Assembly (NCBI RefSeq): GCF_037975215.1
Contig: NZ_CP150239.1
Coordinates: 3,518,824-3,582,823 of the forward strand
Source of the DNA: Solibacillus sp. FSL R5-0449
Lineage (GTDB): Bacteria > Bacillota > Bacilli > Bacillales_A > Planococcaceae
DNA length: 64,000 nt
Direction of reading: 5' to 3'
The translations under genes were made by a program, and so were the position numbers. Below the pieces are notes generated by a model. The model saw only the letters and a list, made by a program, of their open reading frames with translations. It did not search any database and was not told the origin of the DNA. Below, one piece after another: positions 34,564 to 45,881 of this stretch. Numbering within the stretch: position 1 is the stretch's first letter; every line of letters starts with the position of its first letter.

Positions 34564-35916
34564 TCATTCCTCTCGAGGAGGGGGGGTAAATTCTAAGTTC
34601 AGGAACTTATTATACTCTTTACGGAAAGCCAAACTTACCGTACCTGTTGGACCGTTACGCTGTTTTGCAATAATGATTTCGATAATATCCTTACTTTCCG
34701 ATTCTTTATCGTAGTAATCATCACGGTATAAAAAGGCTACGATATCGGCATCCTGCTCAATCGAACCCGATTCACGCAAGTCACTCATCATTGGCCGTTT
34801 ATCTTGACGCTGCTCTACACCACGTGACAGCTGCGATAGAGCAATTACCGGCACTTTTAGTTCACGCGCTAAACCTTTTAAAGAACGGGAAATTTCCGAT
34901 ACTTCCTGCTGACGGTTTTCACCTGGCTTACCGCTACCTAAAATAAGCTGCAAGTAATCGATTAAGATCATCCCTAAACCGCTTTCCTTAGCCAGTCGTC
35001 GGCATTTCGCACGGATATCCGTCATCCGCACACCCGGAGAGTCATCGATATAAATACCTGAATTCGATAAACTTCCCATAGCCATCGTCAGCTTACTCCA
35101 GTCCTCTGTCTCTAAAGCACCTGTACGCAAGCGTTGTGCATCAATATTTCCCTCTGCACATAACATACGCATGACAAGTTGGTCCGCGCCCATCTCAAGT
35201 GAGAAGATGGCCACATTTTCACGTGCCTTTACAGCAACACTCTGGGCTACATTGAGGGCAAAGGCTGTTTTACCAACTGATGGACGGGCAGCTACAATAA
35301 TTAAATCATTGCGTTGGAAACCGGCCGTCATCTTGTCCAAATCACGGAAACCAGTTGGAATACCAGTTACATCTCCGTCACGTGACTGGAGCTGTTCAAT
35401 ATTATCAAATGTTTGAACGAGAACATCTTTTACGTGCTTAAAGTCGCCTGCATTTTTACGGTTCGAAACTTCAAGCATTTTCTTTTCAGCTTCTGCTAAA
35501 AGAACCTCTACTTCATCTTCACGCGTATACCCGTCATCCGCAATTTTAGATGCAACGCGAATAAGGCGACGCAGAATCGCCTTTTCTTCAACTATCTTTG
35601 CGTAATGGGCGATATTGGCGGCTGTCGGAACAGCACTCGCCAATTCCGTAATATAGCTTAATCCGCCGATATCCTCAAGCTCTTTTTTTGCTGATAATTC
35701 TTCCGTTACAGTGACAAGATCAATTGCTTTTCCCTGATCGCTCAAGTTCAGCATCGTTTGGAAAATCTTTTGATGGGCAATATGATAAAAATCATCTGCA
35801 ATCACAATTTCAGATGCTGTTATAAGAGCTTGCGGTTCAAGGAAAACGGCTCCAATGACCGATTGTTCCGCTTCACTATTATGTGGAGGAACACGGTCCA
35901 TCATGGATTCGTTCAT
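34564..35916 (-). CDS. dnaC: Replicative DNA helicase (DnaB type)
   Basis: 450 residues. The N-terminal DnaB domain (VPPHNSEAEQSVIGAVFLEP) is followed by a RecA-fold helicase core with Walker A ARPSVGKTAFALNVA, Walker B ILIDYLQLI and SQLSRGVEQR. Named dnaC in Bacillus; hexameric helicase at forks. Cotranscribed with gdpP and rplI. ATG behind AAGGAG. No intein. Confidence 0.97.
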   Translation of the reverse strand: MNESMMDRVPPHNSEAEQSVIGAVFLEPQALITASEIVIADDFYHIAHQKIFQTMLNLSDQGKAIDLVTVTEELSAKKELEDIGGLSYITELASAVPTAANIAHYAKIVEEKAILRRLIRVASKIADDGYTREDEVEVLLAEAEKKMLEVSNRKNAGDFKHVKDVLVQTFDNIEQLQSRDGDVTGIPTGFRDLDKMTAGFQRNDLIIVAARPSVGKTAFALNVAQSVAVKARENVAIFSLEMGADQLVMRMLCAEGNIDAQRLRTGALETEDWSKLTMAMGSLSNSGIYIDDSPGVRMTDIRAKCRRLAKESGLGMILIDYLQLILGSGKPGENRQQEVSEISRSLKGLARELKVPVIALSQLSRGVEQRQDKRPMMSDLRESGSIEQDADIVAFLYRDDYYDKESESKDIIEIIIAKQRNGPTGTVSLAFRKEYNKFLNLEFTPPPREE

Positions 35917-35928
35917 TGTTGTCGCTCC

Positions 35929-36375
35929 TTATTCTTCAATTACATGTACCTTTAAAGTAGCCTTTACATCATGATGTAACTTCACTGGTACATTGGCATA
36001 ACCTAATGAACGAAGTCCGTCATTACAATCCATTTTGCGTTTGTCTACTTTAAAACCATGTTTCTTTTGTAATGCATCTGCAATTTGCTTAGTAGATACT
36101 GAACCGAATAGGCGACCACCTTCACCTGATTTCGCTTTTACTTCTACTGTAATTGCTTCTAACTGTTCTTTTAAATCTTTTGCTGCCTGTAATTCTGCTG
36201 CAGCATTTTTTTCTTCTAGACGTTTTTGACCTTGCAGTTCGCTGATTGCCTGGTTGTTTGCTTCTTTTGCATAACCGTTTTTAATTAAGAAGTTGCGTGC
36301 ATAACCTTCTGCCACTTCTTTAATTTCACCTTTTTTGCCTTTACCTTTTACGTCTTTTAAAAATACTACTTTCAT
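35929..36375 (-). CDS. rplI: 50S ribosomal protein L9
   Basis: 148 residues with the L9 signature ([36 protein letters not shown]), a long central helix and a C-terminal domain. Binds domain V of 23S rRNA. The ATG overlaps the gdpP stop (ATGA). Confidence 0.98.
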   Translation of the reverse strand: MKVVFLKDVKGKGKKGEIKEVAEGYARNFLIKNGYAKEANNQAISELQGQKRLEEKNAAAELQAAKDLKEQLEAITVEVKAKSGEGGRLFGSVSTKQIADALQKKHGFKVDKRKMDCNDGLRSLGYANVPVKLHHDVKATLKVHVIEE

Positions 36376-38348
36376 GATTCTTTACTCCCTTCGACTACTT
36401 CATTAATTGCTTCATTTAATAGTTTTTTCACTTCATCAATGGATTGTGCTTCCACTTGGGTAGCGGCATTTGTTAAATGACCACCACCGCCAAGCTTTTC
36501 CATGACGAGCTGGACATTCACTTCTCCCAATGAACGGGCACTAATGCCGATTAATCCATCATTACGATGCGCAATGACAAATGAGGCACCGACATCCTTC
36601 ATTGTGAGTAAAATGTCCGCCGTTTGTGCGATTAATACTGAATCGTATACTTTTGAATCTTCACCGTGTGCAACCGCAATTCCTGCAAACGGAAATTCAA
36701 CAGTTTGAATAATTTTCGAACGGGCGACATATGTTTCTACATCTTCTTTTAACAGACGTTGAATCAGCACCGTATCAGCACCAAATGTACGTAAATATGA
36801 AGCGGCTTCAAATGTACGTGCACCTGTTCTTAATGTAAAGCTTTTTGTATCCACAATAATACCAGATAATAAGGCTGTCGCTTCAAGCGGCAACAACTTT
36901 TCATTTTGAGGCTGGTATTCCAGGAGCTCCGTAACGAGTTCTGCTGTAGAAGATGCATATGGCTCCATATATACTAATGTCGGATTATTGATAAATTCTT
37001 CCCCGCGACGGTGATGGTCGATAACAACAACCTTATCCGTTCTGCTTAATAAGCGACTATCAATGACCATACTCGGCTTATGTGTATCGACAATAACTAC
37101 GAGTGATTTTGGAGTGATTTTTGATAACGCTTCGTCCGGTGTGATAAAGCGATCGTAAAAATCGGTTTTTTCCTCCAACTCGGTCATTAACCTGTCTACA
37201 CTTCCGCGTACTTCATCGAAATTAACTACGACAGACCCTTCAATTCCGTTCATCGCAACCATTTTACGTACACCGACACATGCTCCTATTGAGTCCATGT
37301 CCGGATTTTTATGTCCCATTACGAAAACGCGGTCGCTATCCTGAATTAAATCACTCAGTGCATGTGATATTACGCGGGCACGTACTCTTGTGCGCTTTTC
37401 AACTGGGTTTGTTTTACCGCCATAAAAGCGAATTTTACCATTGGACTGCTTAATCGCAACTTGGTCACCACCACGGCCCAGAACGAGGTCAAGTCCCGAC
37501 TGTGCTAACTGTCCAAGCTCCACAAGAGATTGAGAACCTGCTCCAATACCGATACTTAATGTTAATGATAGGTTTTTCTGCATCAAAGTTCGTTCACGGA
37601 TTACATCTAAAATTGAAAAACGCTTCTGCTCAAGCTCTGATAAAATCGATTCATTTAACACAGCCATGTAACGGTCCGATGCGATTCTTTTAACAAAGAT
37701 ATCATAATGTGCTGCCCATTCATTTATAATCGATGTCATCATCGTATTAGTAACGCTTCGTGCCTGGTCATCCATACCTGATGTAAGCTCATCATAGTTA
37801 TCGATAAATAGAATGGCGAGTACTGTACGGTCCGCCATATATTGCTTTTCAATCTGTACTTGCTTTGTAATATCAAAGAAATAGAAAAGTTTTTCTTCTT
37901 CTTTATAGTAAATATGATATTTCCGATCATTGATGGCAATGACCGTTTCATTTTTCTGGTCTTGATTAACTAGTAGAGGCAGTTCCTCTGAAATCATTTC
38001 AAGTTCATATCCGACTAGCGATTCCTGCTGCAGGACGCGAAGCATAAACGGGTTTGCCCATTCCACCGTCAGTTCATCATTCAAGATCAGGATTCCGAAC
38101 GGCATTTCAAGAAATGCCTCTTTTCCGACATCCTCCATCCGGTAGGAAAGTGATTGAATATGCTTTTCCGTTTCTACATATGTTAATAATTCAACTTTTA
38201 CCGTGTAGTAAGCTGCTATTGAATAAATAGCTATAAAGGCTATTCCCACCCATACATTCCACATCATCATAAGGATAGCTGCTACTGCACCCAGTAAAAA
38301 CAATACTAATAGTGGATATCGAATTGGTCTTTTACGAAAAATCCCCAT
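36372..38348 (-). CDS. gdpP: c-di-AMP phosphodiesterase GdpP (YybT)
   Basis: 658 residues from the ATG at 38348 (GAGGAG nine bases upstream), matching the usual 659. Two N-terminal helices, a PAS domain (about 65-140), a degenerate GGDEF ([10 protein letters not shown] in place of GGDEF), then DHH ([24 protein letters not shown]) and DHHA1 ([10 protein letters not shown]) domains. Hydrolyses c-di-AMP, affecting potassium and wall homeostasis. Starts at 38399 or 38354 are less likely. Confidence 0.95.
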   Translation of the reverse strand: MGIFRKRPIRYPLLVLFLLGAVAAILMMMWNVWVGIAFIAIYSIAAYYTVKVELLTYVETEKHIQSLSYRMEDVGKEAFLEMPFGILILNDELTVEWANPFMLRVLQQESLVGYELEMISEELPLLVNQDQKNETVIAINDRKYHIYYKEEEKLFYFFDITKQVQIEKQYMADRTVLAILFIDNYDELTSGMDDQARSVTNTMMTSIINEWAAHYDIFVKRIASDRYMAVLNESILSELEQKRFSILDVIRERTLMQKNLSLTLSIGIGAGSQSLVELGQLAQSGLDLVLGRGGDQVAIKQSNGKIRFYGGKTNPVEKRTRVRARVISHALSDLIQDSDRVFVMGHKNPDMDSIGACVGVRKMVAMNGIEGSVVVNFDEVRGSVDRLMTELEEKTDFYDRFITPDEALSKITPKSLVVIVDTHKPSMVIDSRLLSRTDKVVVIDHHRRGEEFINNPTLVYMEPYASSTAELVTELLEYQPQNEKLLPLEATALLSGIIVDTKSFTLRTGARTFEAASYLRTFGADTVLIQRLLKEDVETYVARSKIIQTVEFPFAGIAVAHGEDSKVYDSVLIAQTADILLTMKDVGASFVIAHRNDGLIGISARSLGEVNVQLVMEKLGGGGHLTNAATQVEAQSIDEVKKLLNEAINEVVEGSKES

Positions 38349-38361
38349 TCCCATCAGCTCC

Positions 38362-39309
38362 TCATTTCTGACTCTTTTCACGAATGTAATTACGTGCATT
38401 AAAGCCTAAATCAACAATACCTACTAAAATAACAATCGAATAGAGAGGTATCGCTAAAATTGTACTTAAAACTTTTATAAACTTCGGATAACCAAATGCA
38501 TCAATGACAAAATGTATAAAAGAAATACCTTGTATTGTTAATAATACCCATAATACCATTGAAATATTTAGCATAATAATAGCCAATGTTGAATCGGCTT
38601 CTGGACGAACGAATAAATTCACTGATAAAACGATTAAGTAATACCATAATACCGATCGTGGTAAACGTAATTCACTAAACTTCGCAAACTTTGGTACGTC
38701 TACTTTTAAACGCTTTAAAATCGGCAAGTTAACGGTAATGATAATAAATGTTAAAAATAACATGGCAAATGTAATGGAAGCCGGTATTGTCATTTCCAAC
38801 GTATTTAACATTGTATTCGCCATTTCCATTGTTTCTTTGGGCACAGGTTGTCCAGTCAAACTTTCCGTCATTTTAATCGATTCCATATAGCTCGTCTTCA
38901 TGAGCGCAAGAGAATCCCGAATAAAGTCTACTTCAAACAAACGCAATGAAATTAAATACTGAATCGCAAATGTGATCAGCAGGACAATACTTGTTGAAAG
39001 AAACATAAATACTTTACTTTTTTTAGTAAAAATAGCATCCCCTATCGCTACACCTGCTGCCGCAAATATTAATGAAGCGGGTAGTAATAGCAGTCCACCA
39101 ATAAAAAAAGTAATTAATACAGCAATCACTGCGACTAAAATCGATGACTTCCGATTATAGTTTGCGCTATACCAAATCATCGGTAATGGAGCAATAATCG
39201 CCGCGATAATATTCACCAATGGAATATAAAATACGATTGCCATCAGCACAGTGAACAGCGCAATCATCATTGCACCTTGTGCCAGCTTTCTTGATTGATT
39301 ATTTTGCAT
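38362..39309 (-). CDS. yybS: YybS family membrane protein (DUF2232)
   Basis: 315 residues with about eight hydrophobic segments; immediately upstream of gdpP as in B. subtilis. DUF2232 proteins resemble ECF-transporter S components in topology; function unknown. ATG behind GGAAGG. Confidence 0.88.
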   Translation of the reverse strand: MQNNQSRKLAQGAMMIALFTVLMAIVFYIPLVNIIAAIIAPLPMIWYSANYNRKSSILVAVIAVLITFFIGGLLLLPASLIFAAAGVAIGDAIFTKKSKVFMFLSTSIVLLITFAIQYLISLRLFEVDFIRDSLALMKTSYMESIKMTESLTGQPVPKETMEMANTMLNTLEMTIPASITFAMLFLTFIIITVNLPILKRLKVDVPKFAKFSELRLPRSVLWYYLIVLSVNLFVRPEADSTLAIIMLNISMVLWVLLTIQGISFIHFVIDAFGYPKFIKVLSTILAIPLYSIVILVGIVDLGFNARNYIREKSQK

Positions 39310-39738
39310 GGAGAACCTTCCTTATCTGTTGTTCGTAAGACTATAATGCAAGGAATATTAAAAATTTGCTATTACTTTTGGCCAGCTTTTCGGCCAGTCT
39401 ACTTTCAACTTTTCTCACCTTCCTATTGTACCATTTTTGCAAGTTCAAACAAAATAACCGTTACGACAAGAACAATGAATTAAACCAATCCATTGCGACA
39501 GACCCTTTTAACTTCTCCTCTTTTGAAAAATCCCCCTAAATCTAAAGCTATAAATACATGTAAAAACTGTCATATGACCAATATATAGGTTAGAAATCCA
39601 TCATATAAAGTGTTAAAGAAATGAATAGTATGTCATTATGATTTTTTCAGTATAACTTAATATGGAGTATTTTTTGTTTGAATAACTAGTTTTTACGTAT
39701 TAAAAGCCTTTTTTCTGTCTTTTATGTACTTTATTTCG
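39310..39738. other. Intergenic region between yybS and rbs promoter
   Basis: About 430 bp, AT-rich. It contains the divergent yybS promoter zone and a short inverted repeat TGGCCAGCTTTTCGGCCA (39391-39408 region). I see no gene or RNA in it. Confidence 0.5.
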
Positions 39739-39767
39739 TTGACAATTCGTATTGTATAGCATATATT
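39739..39767 (+). promoter_or_regulatory. Sigma-A promoter of the rbs operon
   Basis: TTGACA (39739-39744) and TATATT (39762-39767) are separated by exactly 17 bp, 40 bp upstream of the rbsR start. Confidence 0.8.
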
Positions 39768-39768
39768 A

Positions 39769-39782
39769 TGTAACCGGTAACA
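39769..39782 (+). promoter_or_regulatory. cre / RbsR operator
   Basis: TGTAACCGGTAACA fits the CcpA consensus TGWAANCGNTNWCA at every position and is a 12-of-14 palindrome with a central CG, like LacI-family operators. It lies just after the -10, so binding would block initiation: carbon catabolite repression by CcpA, RbsR repression, or both. Confidence 0.75.
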
Positions 39783-39806
39783 CATTTTGTTTCAGGGGGC
39801 GGAGAT

Positions 39807-40793
39807 ATGGTTAACATTAAAGATGTAGCTAAGGTTGCAAATCTTTCTGTGGCGACAGTATCACGCTACTTAAACCAAAATGGTTATGTCAGTAAAAAAT
39901 CGTCAGAACGTATTGAACAGGCAATACTTGAGCTGGATTATAAGCCAAGCAGTGTTGCACGTTCATTAAGTAAAAAACAATCCAATATTATTGGTCTTAT
40001 TGTTCCAGATATAAAAAATCCATATTTCCCTGAACTTGCTCGTGCTGTGGAAGACATGGCATGGTCTTTTGGTTATACAGTTGTTCTTTGTAATTCAGAC
40101 GACCAAACAGATAAAGAATTGTTATATTTGGAACGCCTGTCACAAACATATGTGGCCGGCTTAATAGTAGCAACGAGCTTACTGGACCCTTCTGTTTATA
40201 TGTCCATCAATACGCCGATTGTTGCACTTGACCGAATAATCGATGCAACGATCCCGACCGTGGCAACCGATAACCAAAAAGGAGCCCGGATAGGGGCCGA
40301 GTATTTAGTTACGAATGGGGCTGGAAATTTACTATGTATACGTGGTCCGCAAGGTTTAAAAACTGCAGATGATCGACTTATTGGGTTTCTTGAAGTAACG
40401 GATAAACAAGGACTAGAGCCAATCATTATAACAACACCATTTGATTTTAAAGTTGCTGCTGAAACGATTGAACAGACCCTATTAGCAAATCCGCAGATTG
40501 ATGGTATTTTTGCAAGCAGCGATACATTAGCCATTGCTGCCCTCCATATTGCGCATAAGCTTGGGAAGCGCATACCGGAAGACCTGCAAATTGTTGGTTT
40601 TGATGGTATTGCACTTGGCGAAATGGTATCACCCCCATTAACGACGGTTGGTCAGGACTTATACAAAATGGGGACTGCAGCTGCAACAATGTTAATTGAA
40701 CAGATTGAAGGCAAAGAAATCATACAGACAGTATTAAATATAGATCCACAACTAATTGTACGAGGGACGACAAGAAAGGAAGCTGCAAAATGA
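39807..40793 (+). CDS. rbsR: LacI-family ribose operon repressor
   Basis: 328 residues. LacI-type HTH (NIKDVAKVANLSVATVSRYL) and hinge, then a periplasmic-binding-protein-like domain (GLIVPDIKNPYFPELARAVE; GFDGIALGEMVSPPLTTVGQ). First gene of rbsRKDACB, so autoregulated repressor of ribose uptake. ATG behind GGGGGCGGAG. Confidence 0.95.
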   Translation: MVNIKDVAKVANLSVATVSRYLNQNGYVSKKSSERIEQAILELDYKPSSVARSLSKKQSNIIGLIVPDIKNPYFPELARAVEDMAWSFGYTVVLCNSDDQTDKELLYLERLSQTYVAGLIVATSLLDPSVYMSINTPIVALDRIIDATIPTVATDNQKGARIGAEYLVTNGAGNLLCIRGPQGLKTADDRLIGFLEVTDKQGLEPIIITTPFDFKVAAETIEQTLLANPQIDGIFASSDTLAIAALHIAHKLGKRIPEDLQIVGFDGIALGEMVSPPLTTVGQDLYKMGTAAATMLIEQIEGKEIIQTVLNIDPQLIVRGTTRKEAAK

Positions 40794-41668
40794 TCACAGT
40801 AATTGGAAGCATCAATATGGACTTGGTCGTTCAAATGGATGTATTCCCTAAAAAAGGGGAAACTGTTCTTGGAAGCTTATTCACAACAGTTCCAGGCGGT
40901 AAAGGTGCGAACCAGGCAGTAGCTGCTGCACGATTAGGCAGCCAAGTTAAAATGTTAGGTGCTGTCGGCACAGACAGCTTCGGTACGGAGCTGCGTGCGA
41001 ATCTGAATGAAGAAAATATAGATACAAGCTTAGTTATAAATACAATTGGTGCTACAGGTATTGCAAATATTTTACTCCACGAATCGGACAACCGTATTGT
41101 CGTTGTACCCGGTGCGAACTCGAAAGTAACACCAGAAGAAATTGCTGCAGCAAAAACTGTTATCGGAAACAGTCAGTTAGTTGTTATGCAGCTTGAAATT
41201 CCAGTAGAAACGATTGAGTACAGCTTGAAATTATGTAAAGAGCTTCAAGTACCCGTACTATTCAATCCTGCACCGGCAGCAAATTTCAACATTGAGTGGA
41301 TGCCGTATATTAAATACTTAACACCAAACGAAACTGAATGTGCCTTACTTTTCGGAAACGATGTTGAAGCAGCATTGGAAAAATATCCAAATCAGTTAAT
41401 CGTAACATTAGGTGAAGATGGTGCACGTTACTTCAATGGAACAAAACATGTTCATGTAAAAGGATATAAAACGACAGCTGTTGATACAACAGGTGCCGGT
41501 GATACATTTAACGGTGCATTTGCACATGCTATTACAAACGGTCAGTCAATTGAAGAAGCAGTATTTTTTGCAAATATTGCAGCGTCATTATCCGTTGAAA
41601 AATTTGGAGCCCAAGGTGGTATGCCAAAACTAGAAGAAGTAACTGCTCGAAAGGAAGGCGCAAAATGA
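40790..41668 (+). CDS. rbsK: Ribokinase
   Basis: 292 residues of PfkB fold: IGSINMDLVVQMDVFPKKGE, the GGKGANQAVAAARLG motif and C-terminal DTTGAGDTFNGAFAHA with the catalytic aspartate. Phosphorylates ribose at O5. The ATG overlaps the rbsR TGA. Confidence 0.97.
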   Translation: MITVIGSINMDLVVQMDVFPKKGETVLGSLFTTVPGGKGANQAVAAARLGSQVKMLGAVGTDSFGTELRANLNEENIDTSLVINTIGATGIANILLHESDNRIVVVPGANSKVTPEEIAAAKTVIGNSQLVVMQLEIPVETIEYSLKLCKELQVPVLFNPAPAANFNIEWMPYIKYLTPNETECALLFGNDVEAALEKYPNQLIVTLGEDGARYFNGTKHVHVKGYKTTAVDTTGAGDTFNGAFAHAITNGQSIEEAVFFANIAASLSVEKFGAQGGMPKLEEVTARKEGAK

Positions 41669-42054
41669 AAAAACAGGGCATTTTAAATCGCGAATTAGCC
41701 GGTATATTTGCACGTTTAGGCCATACAGATAAAATTGTTATCGCTGATTGCGGCTTGCCGATTCCAGAAGGCGTTACATGTATCGATTTAGCATACAAAC
41801 TGGGTGAACCTGGATTTATGACAATATTAGAAGTTGTTCTAGAAGATTTAAAAGTGGAACACAGTTTTTTAGCTGAAGAAATAGTAACTGCAAACGAACC
41901 TATCCACTCCTCTTTATTGAAAATTGTGGAACCGGTTACATATATATCCCACGAACAGTTTAAAAAGATGACGAGTGAAGCAAAGGTCATTATTCGTACA
42001 GGCGAAATAACACCATACGCCAATATCATGCTACAAAGCGGCGTAATTTTCTAA
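41665..42054 (+). CDS. rbsD: D-ribose pyranase
   Basis: 129 residues; start MKKQGILNRELAGIFARLGH and the active-site DCGLPIPEGV are typical. Converts beta-pyranose to beta-furanose ribose for RbsK. ATGA overlap with rbsK. Confidence 0.97.
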   Translation: MKKQGILNRELAGIFARLGHTDKIVIADCGLPIPEGVTCIDLAYKLGEPGFMTILEVVLEDLKVEHSFLAEEIVTANEPIHSSLLKIVEPVTYISHEQFKKMTSEAKVIIRTGEITPYANIMLQSGVIF

Positions 42055-42069
42055 GGTAGGTGACGGAAC

Positions 42070-43566
42070 ATGATTGAAATGAAGAGCATAAGAAAAGCAT
42101 TCAATGGCAACGTCGTATTAAACAATGTTGAGTTCACCCTGTTAGACGGGGAAATTCACGCCTTAATGGGTGAAAATGGTGCCGGTAAGTCAACAATGAT
42201 GAAAATTTTGGCCGGCATCTACTCGCGTGATAACGGTGATGTGCTAGTTGATGGTCAGTCGTATACATTTACTTCAGCAAAAGACGCTGAAAGCTTAGGC
42301 ATTCACGTAATTCATCAGGAATTAAACATTCTGCCGCATTTATCTGTAGCGGAAAACCTGTTTTTAGGAAAAGAAAAAACAGTCGGTCGTACAGGCTTCC
42401 TGCGTATACGTGAAATGAATAAAGAAGCAACGACACTGCTTGCAAAACTCGGTCTGCATATTGATGTACGTCAGCCTGCCGGTTCGCTATCAGTCGGAAA
42501 ACAACAGCTGATTGAAATTGCAAAAGCCATCAATTCAGAGGCAAAGTATATCGTAATGGATGAACCGACAGCCGCCCTTACAGATCGTGAAATTGAAACT
42601 CTTTTTGAAACGATCAGAGAACTGAAAGCAAAAGGTATTTCATTTGTTTATATTTCACATCGTATGGAAGAGATTTTTGCAATTTGTGATCGTATTACGA
42701 TTTTACGAGATGGTGAGTATGTTGGGGTCCGTGAAATCCCAAAAACAACGTTTGATGAAATCGTTAAAATGATGGTCGGACGTGAGCTTGGTGAACGTTA
42801 TCCTAGCCGTAATGCAAAAATAGGCGAAGTTGCTTTGGAAGTAAAAGGGCTAACATGTCCTTCATTATGCAAAGATATTAACTTCCAGATCCGAAAAGGA
42901 GAAATCCTGGCATTCGCCGGTTTAATGGGAGCAGGCCGTACTGAAGTAGCCCAGGCTATTTTCGGCAACCTTAAAAAGTCCAAAGGTGATATTTACATCC
43001 ACGGGAAAAAAGCATCGATTAAAAACCCGATACAGGCAATGAAACACGGTATTGGATTTGTGACGGAAGACCGTAAAACAGAAGGTCTTGTACTCGATTT
43101 TTCAATTAAGGAAAATATGTTTTTAACTAATTTAAAAACGATCGCAAAAAGTGGCTTTATTCAACCACAACAAGAGCAAATACATGCTTCAAAATATATT
43201 GAGCAGCTAAATATTCGCTGCAGTGATGCGACACAGGCTGTCGGTTCACTAAGCGGCGGTAATCAGCAAAAAGTAGTTATCGCAAAGTGGTTAAGTACAA
43301 AACCGGATATTTTAATATTGGACGAACCTACTCGCGGTGTTGATATCGGTGCCAAAAAGGAAATCTACTCGATTATGAATCAGTTAGCCGAGGAAGGTGT
43401 TGCCATTTTAATGATTTCCTCAGAGTTAACGGAAGTGCTAGGTATGGCGGACCGTGTCATGATTATGCACGAAGGACGTCAAACAGCTGTTTTAGACAAT
43501 GTTGACTTAACACAAGAAACTATTATGCATTACGCAACAGGAGGAGAAGAAATTGCTAAAAACTAG
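42070..43566 (+). CDS. rbsA: Ribose ABC transporter ATP-binding protein
   Basis: 498 residues with two ABC domains. First: Walker [12 protein letters not shown], signature [12 protein letters not shown], Walker [12 protein letters not shown]. Second: [12 protein letters not shown] (the usual degenerate Walker A), signature [26 protein letters not shown]. Energises ribose import. Confidence 0.97.
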   Translation: MIEMKSIRKAFNGNVVLNNVEFTLLDGEIHALMGENGAGKSTMMKILAGIYSRDNGDVLVDGQSYTFTSAKDAESLGIHVIHQELNILPHLSVAENLFLGKEKTVGRTGFLRIREMNKEATTLLAKLGLHIDVRQPAGSLSVGKQQLIEIAKAINSEAKYIVMDEPTAALTDREIETLFETIRELKAKGISFVYISHRMEEIFAICDRITILRDGEYVGVREIPKTTFDEIVKMMVGRELGERYPSRNAKIGEVALEVKGLTCPSLCKDINFQIRKGEILAFAGLMGAGRTEVAQAIFGNLKKSKGDIYIHGKKASIKNPIQAMKHGIGFVTEDRKTEGLVLDFSIKENMFLTNLKTIAKSGFIQPQQEQIHASKYIEQLNIRCSDATQAVGSLSGGNQQKVVIAKWLSTKPDILILDEPTRGVDIGAKKEIYSIMNQLAEEGVAILMISSELTEVLGMADRVMIMHEGRQTAVLDNVDLTQETIMHYATGGEEIAKN

Positions 43567-44494
43567 CTCAAAAGAAATGTTAGGAAAGCTAGGTCCTCTT
43601 TTAGGATTATTTTTAATTGTAATTGTCATTACGATTTTAAATCCAAGCTTTATGACAACAGATAATGTTTTGAATATATTACGTCAAGTATCGATTAGTG
43701 CATTAATTGCATTTGGTATGACTTTTGTTATTTTAACCGGCGGCATCGATCTATCAGTTGGCTCCACATTGGCCCTTACAGGTGCAGTAGCTGCCACAAT
43801 GCTTGCTTCAGGAATAGATCCTGTATTAACGATGCTGGCTGCCTTATTGTTAGGTGCCGTTCTTGGCGCTATTAATGGTGTCATCATTGCAAAAGGAAAA
43901 GTAGCACCATTCATCGCAACATTGGCAACAATGACAATATACCGTGGCTTAACATTAGTGTATACGGATGGTCGTCCGGTTTCAGACTTAGGAAATGAAA
44001 TTACATTCCAAATGTTAGGTAAAGGATATTTCTTCGGTATCCCAGTTCCGGTATGTACAATGATTTTAGCTTTCATTGCGTTATATGTCATTATGCATAA
44101 AACAACATTCGGTCGCCGTGTTTATGCAGTAGGCGGCAATGAAGCGGCTTCTAAATTATCAGGAATCAATGTCGATCGTATAAAAATTGCAGTTTATTCA
44201 TTAACAGGTATGTTAGCTGCTTTATCTGCGCTGATTTTAACTTCACGTTTAAACTCTGCACAGCCAACAGCCGGGACATCTTATGAATTGGATGCAATTG
44301 CAGCAGTTGTTTTAGGTGGGACAAGCTTAACAGGCGGTAAAGGCTGGATTTTCGGTACATTAGTAGGTGCCTTGATAATCGGTGTGTTGAATAACGGATT
44401 GAACTTAATCGGTGTTTCTTCATTCTTCCAGCAAGTAGTAAAGGGAATTGTTATTTTAATCGCGGTATTAATTGACCGTAAAAAAACAGCGTAA
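43553..44494 (+). CDS. rbsC: Ribose ABC transporter permease
   Basis: 313 residues, about nine hydrophobic segments, with the family motif [20 protein letters not shown] and [12 protein letters not shown] in the coupling loop. TTG start behind AGGAGGAG, 14 bases inside rbsA. Confidence 0.96.
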   Translation: MLKTSSKEMLGKLGPLLGLFLIVIVITILNPSFMTTDNVLNILRQVSISALIAFGMTFVILTGGIDLSVGSTLALTGAVAATMLASGIDPVLTMLAALLLGAVLGAINGVIIAKGKVAPFIATLATMTIYRGLTLVYTDGRPVSDLGNEITFQMLGKGYFFGIPVPVCTMILAFIALYVIMHKTTFGRRVYAVGGNEAASKLSGINVDRIKIAVYSLTGMLAALSALILTSRLNSAQPTAGTSYELDAIAAVVLGGTSLTGGKGWIFGTLVGALIIGVLNNGLNLIGVSSFFQQVVKGIVILIAVLIDRKKTA

Positions 44495-44509
44495 AAGGAG
44501 GTCATCAGC

Positions 44510-45448
44510 GTGAAAAAACAATTAATCTTATTAATGGCACTTTTGGCCACTGTGTTGCTGTCGGCGTGTTCGGTAAAACCAGGATTCTCTTTGGAGCCTT
44601 CTTTCGGAACATCGGCTACATCAACGGAAAGCAGTAACGATACATTGACAATTGGGTTATCTGTTTCAACTTTAAACAATCCTTTCTTCGTAACACTAAG
44701 TGAAAATGCACAAGCAAAGGCAAAAGAGCTTGGTGTGAAAACAACGATTGTAGATGCGCAGGATAATGCATCAAAACAAGCTTCCGATATTGAAGATTTA
44801 ATCCAACAAAACGTTGATCTGATCATTATTAACCCGGTAGATTCTGTTGCGGTTGCAACTGCTGTTGAATCTGCTAATGCTTTAAATATTCCGGTCATCA
44901 CAGTTGACCGTTCATCTGAAGGTGGCGAAGTCGTATCACATATCGCTTCTGATAACGTAGCTGGCGGTAAGCTGGCTGGTGAATATATTACAGAGTTGGT
45001 TGGTGAAGGTGCCAAAGTTGCAGAATTGGAAGGTGTCGCAGGATCGTCTGCTGCACGTGATCGCGGGCAAGGATTTAATGAAGCTGTCACGGGTATATTA
45101 GACGTCGTTGCAAAGCAAACAGCGAACTTTAACCGTTCAGAAGGCTTAACAGTAATGGAGAATATTCTACAGTCTAATCCGGATATTACAGCCGTATTTG
45201 CCCACAATGATGAAATGGCATTAGGTGCGCAAGAAGCCATATCAGCTTCTGGTAAGAAGATCGTAGTGGTCGGCTTTGATGCGACTGACGATGCGGTAGC
45301 TGCTGTTAAAGCAGGAAGTCTGGCTGCAACAGTTGCGCAAAAACCTGATGAGATCGGAAAGATTGCAATGGAAACAGCGATTGCTTATTTAAACGGTGAA
45401 ACGGTTGAAGAAGTCATCCCGGTCAATCTTGAATTAATTACAAAATAA
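44510..45448 (+). CDS. rbsB: Ribose-binding lipoprotein
   Basis: 312 residues from a GTG behind AAAGGAGGTC. Signal peptide with lipobox LLSAC (cysteine about residue 20), then a type I periplasmic-binding fold (LTIGLSVSTLNNPFF; VDLIIINPVDSVAVATAVES). Delivers ribose to RbsAC. Last gene of the operon. Confidence 0.96.
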   Translation: MKKQLILLMALLATVLLSACSVKPGFSLEPSFGTSATSTESSNDTLTIGLSVSTLNNPFFVTLSENAQAKAKELGVKTTIVDAQDNASKQASDIEDLIQQNVDLIIINPVDSVAVATAVESANALNIPVITVDRSSEGGEVVSHIASDNVAGGKLAGEYITELVGEGAKVAELEGVAGSSAARDRGQGFNEAVTGILDVVAKQTANFNRSEGLTVMENILQSNPDITAVFAHNDEMALGAQEAISASGKKIVVVGFDATDDAVAAVKAGSLAATVAQKPDEIGKIAMETAIAYLNGETVEEVIPVNLELITK

Positions 45449-45451
45449 TAA

Positions 45452-45520
45452 TGCAACAGCCTGCACATAGGCTATTGCACGTCTCAGGCTGTCACAAGTA
45501 ACTCTGTGGCAGCCTTTGTT
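45452..45520 (+). terminator. Double hairpin terminator of the rbs operon
   Basis: First hairpin: 45452-45462 with 45469-45479, one mismatch. Second: AGGCTGTCACA (45486-45496) with TGTGGCAGCCT (45505-45515), one wobble, then TTTGTT. The second is the likely terminator. Confidence 0.75.
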
Positions 45521-45551
45521 ATTATGGAAAGATAAAAAACTCATACAATAA

Positions 45552-45592
45552 AAAAGTACAGCAGAGGCCGAATAAGCCAATGCTGTACTTTT
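45552..45592 (-). terminator. Terminator of rpsF-ssb-rpsR
   Basis: AAAAGTACAGCA pairs with TGCTGTACTTTT (12 bp); on the minus strand TTTTTATTG follows. Confidence 0.85.
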
Positions 45593-45600
45593 AAGCAAAA

Positions 45601-45837
45601 TTATTTTTCTTCAGCTACGAATGGTAATAATGCCATAATACGTGAAACTTTGATTGCGTTTGTAAGTTTACGTTGGTATTTAGCAGAAGTACCAGTTACG
45701 CGACGTGGTAAAATTTTACCGCGCTCAGAGATGAATTTCTTTAAAAGATCTACATCTTTGTAGTCGATGTGCGTAATGTTATTTGAAGTGAAGTAGCAAA
45801 CTTTACGGCGTTTGCGGCCTCCGCGACGTGGTGCCAT
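45601..45837 (-). CDS. rpsR: 30S ribosomal protein S18
   Basis: 78 residues, usual length: [20 protein letters not shown], then [20 protein letters not shown]. Pairs with S6 on the 30S platform. ATG behind AAAGGAGG. Confidence 0.98.
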   Translation of the reverse strand: MAPRRGGRKRRKVCYFTSNNITHIDYKDVDLLKKFISERGKILPRRVTGTSAKYQRKLTNAIKVSRIMALLPFVAEEK

Positions 45838-45881
45838 TATCGTGTTCCTCCTTTTAATTTTTAATTATAGATGTGAAGTTC

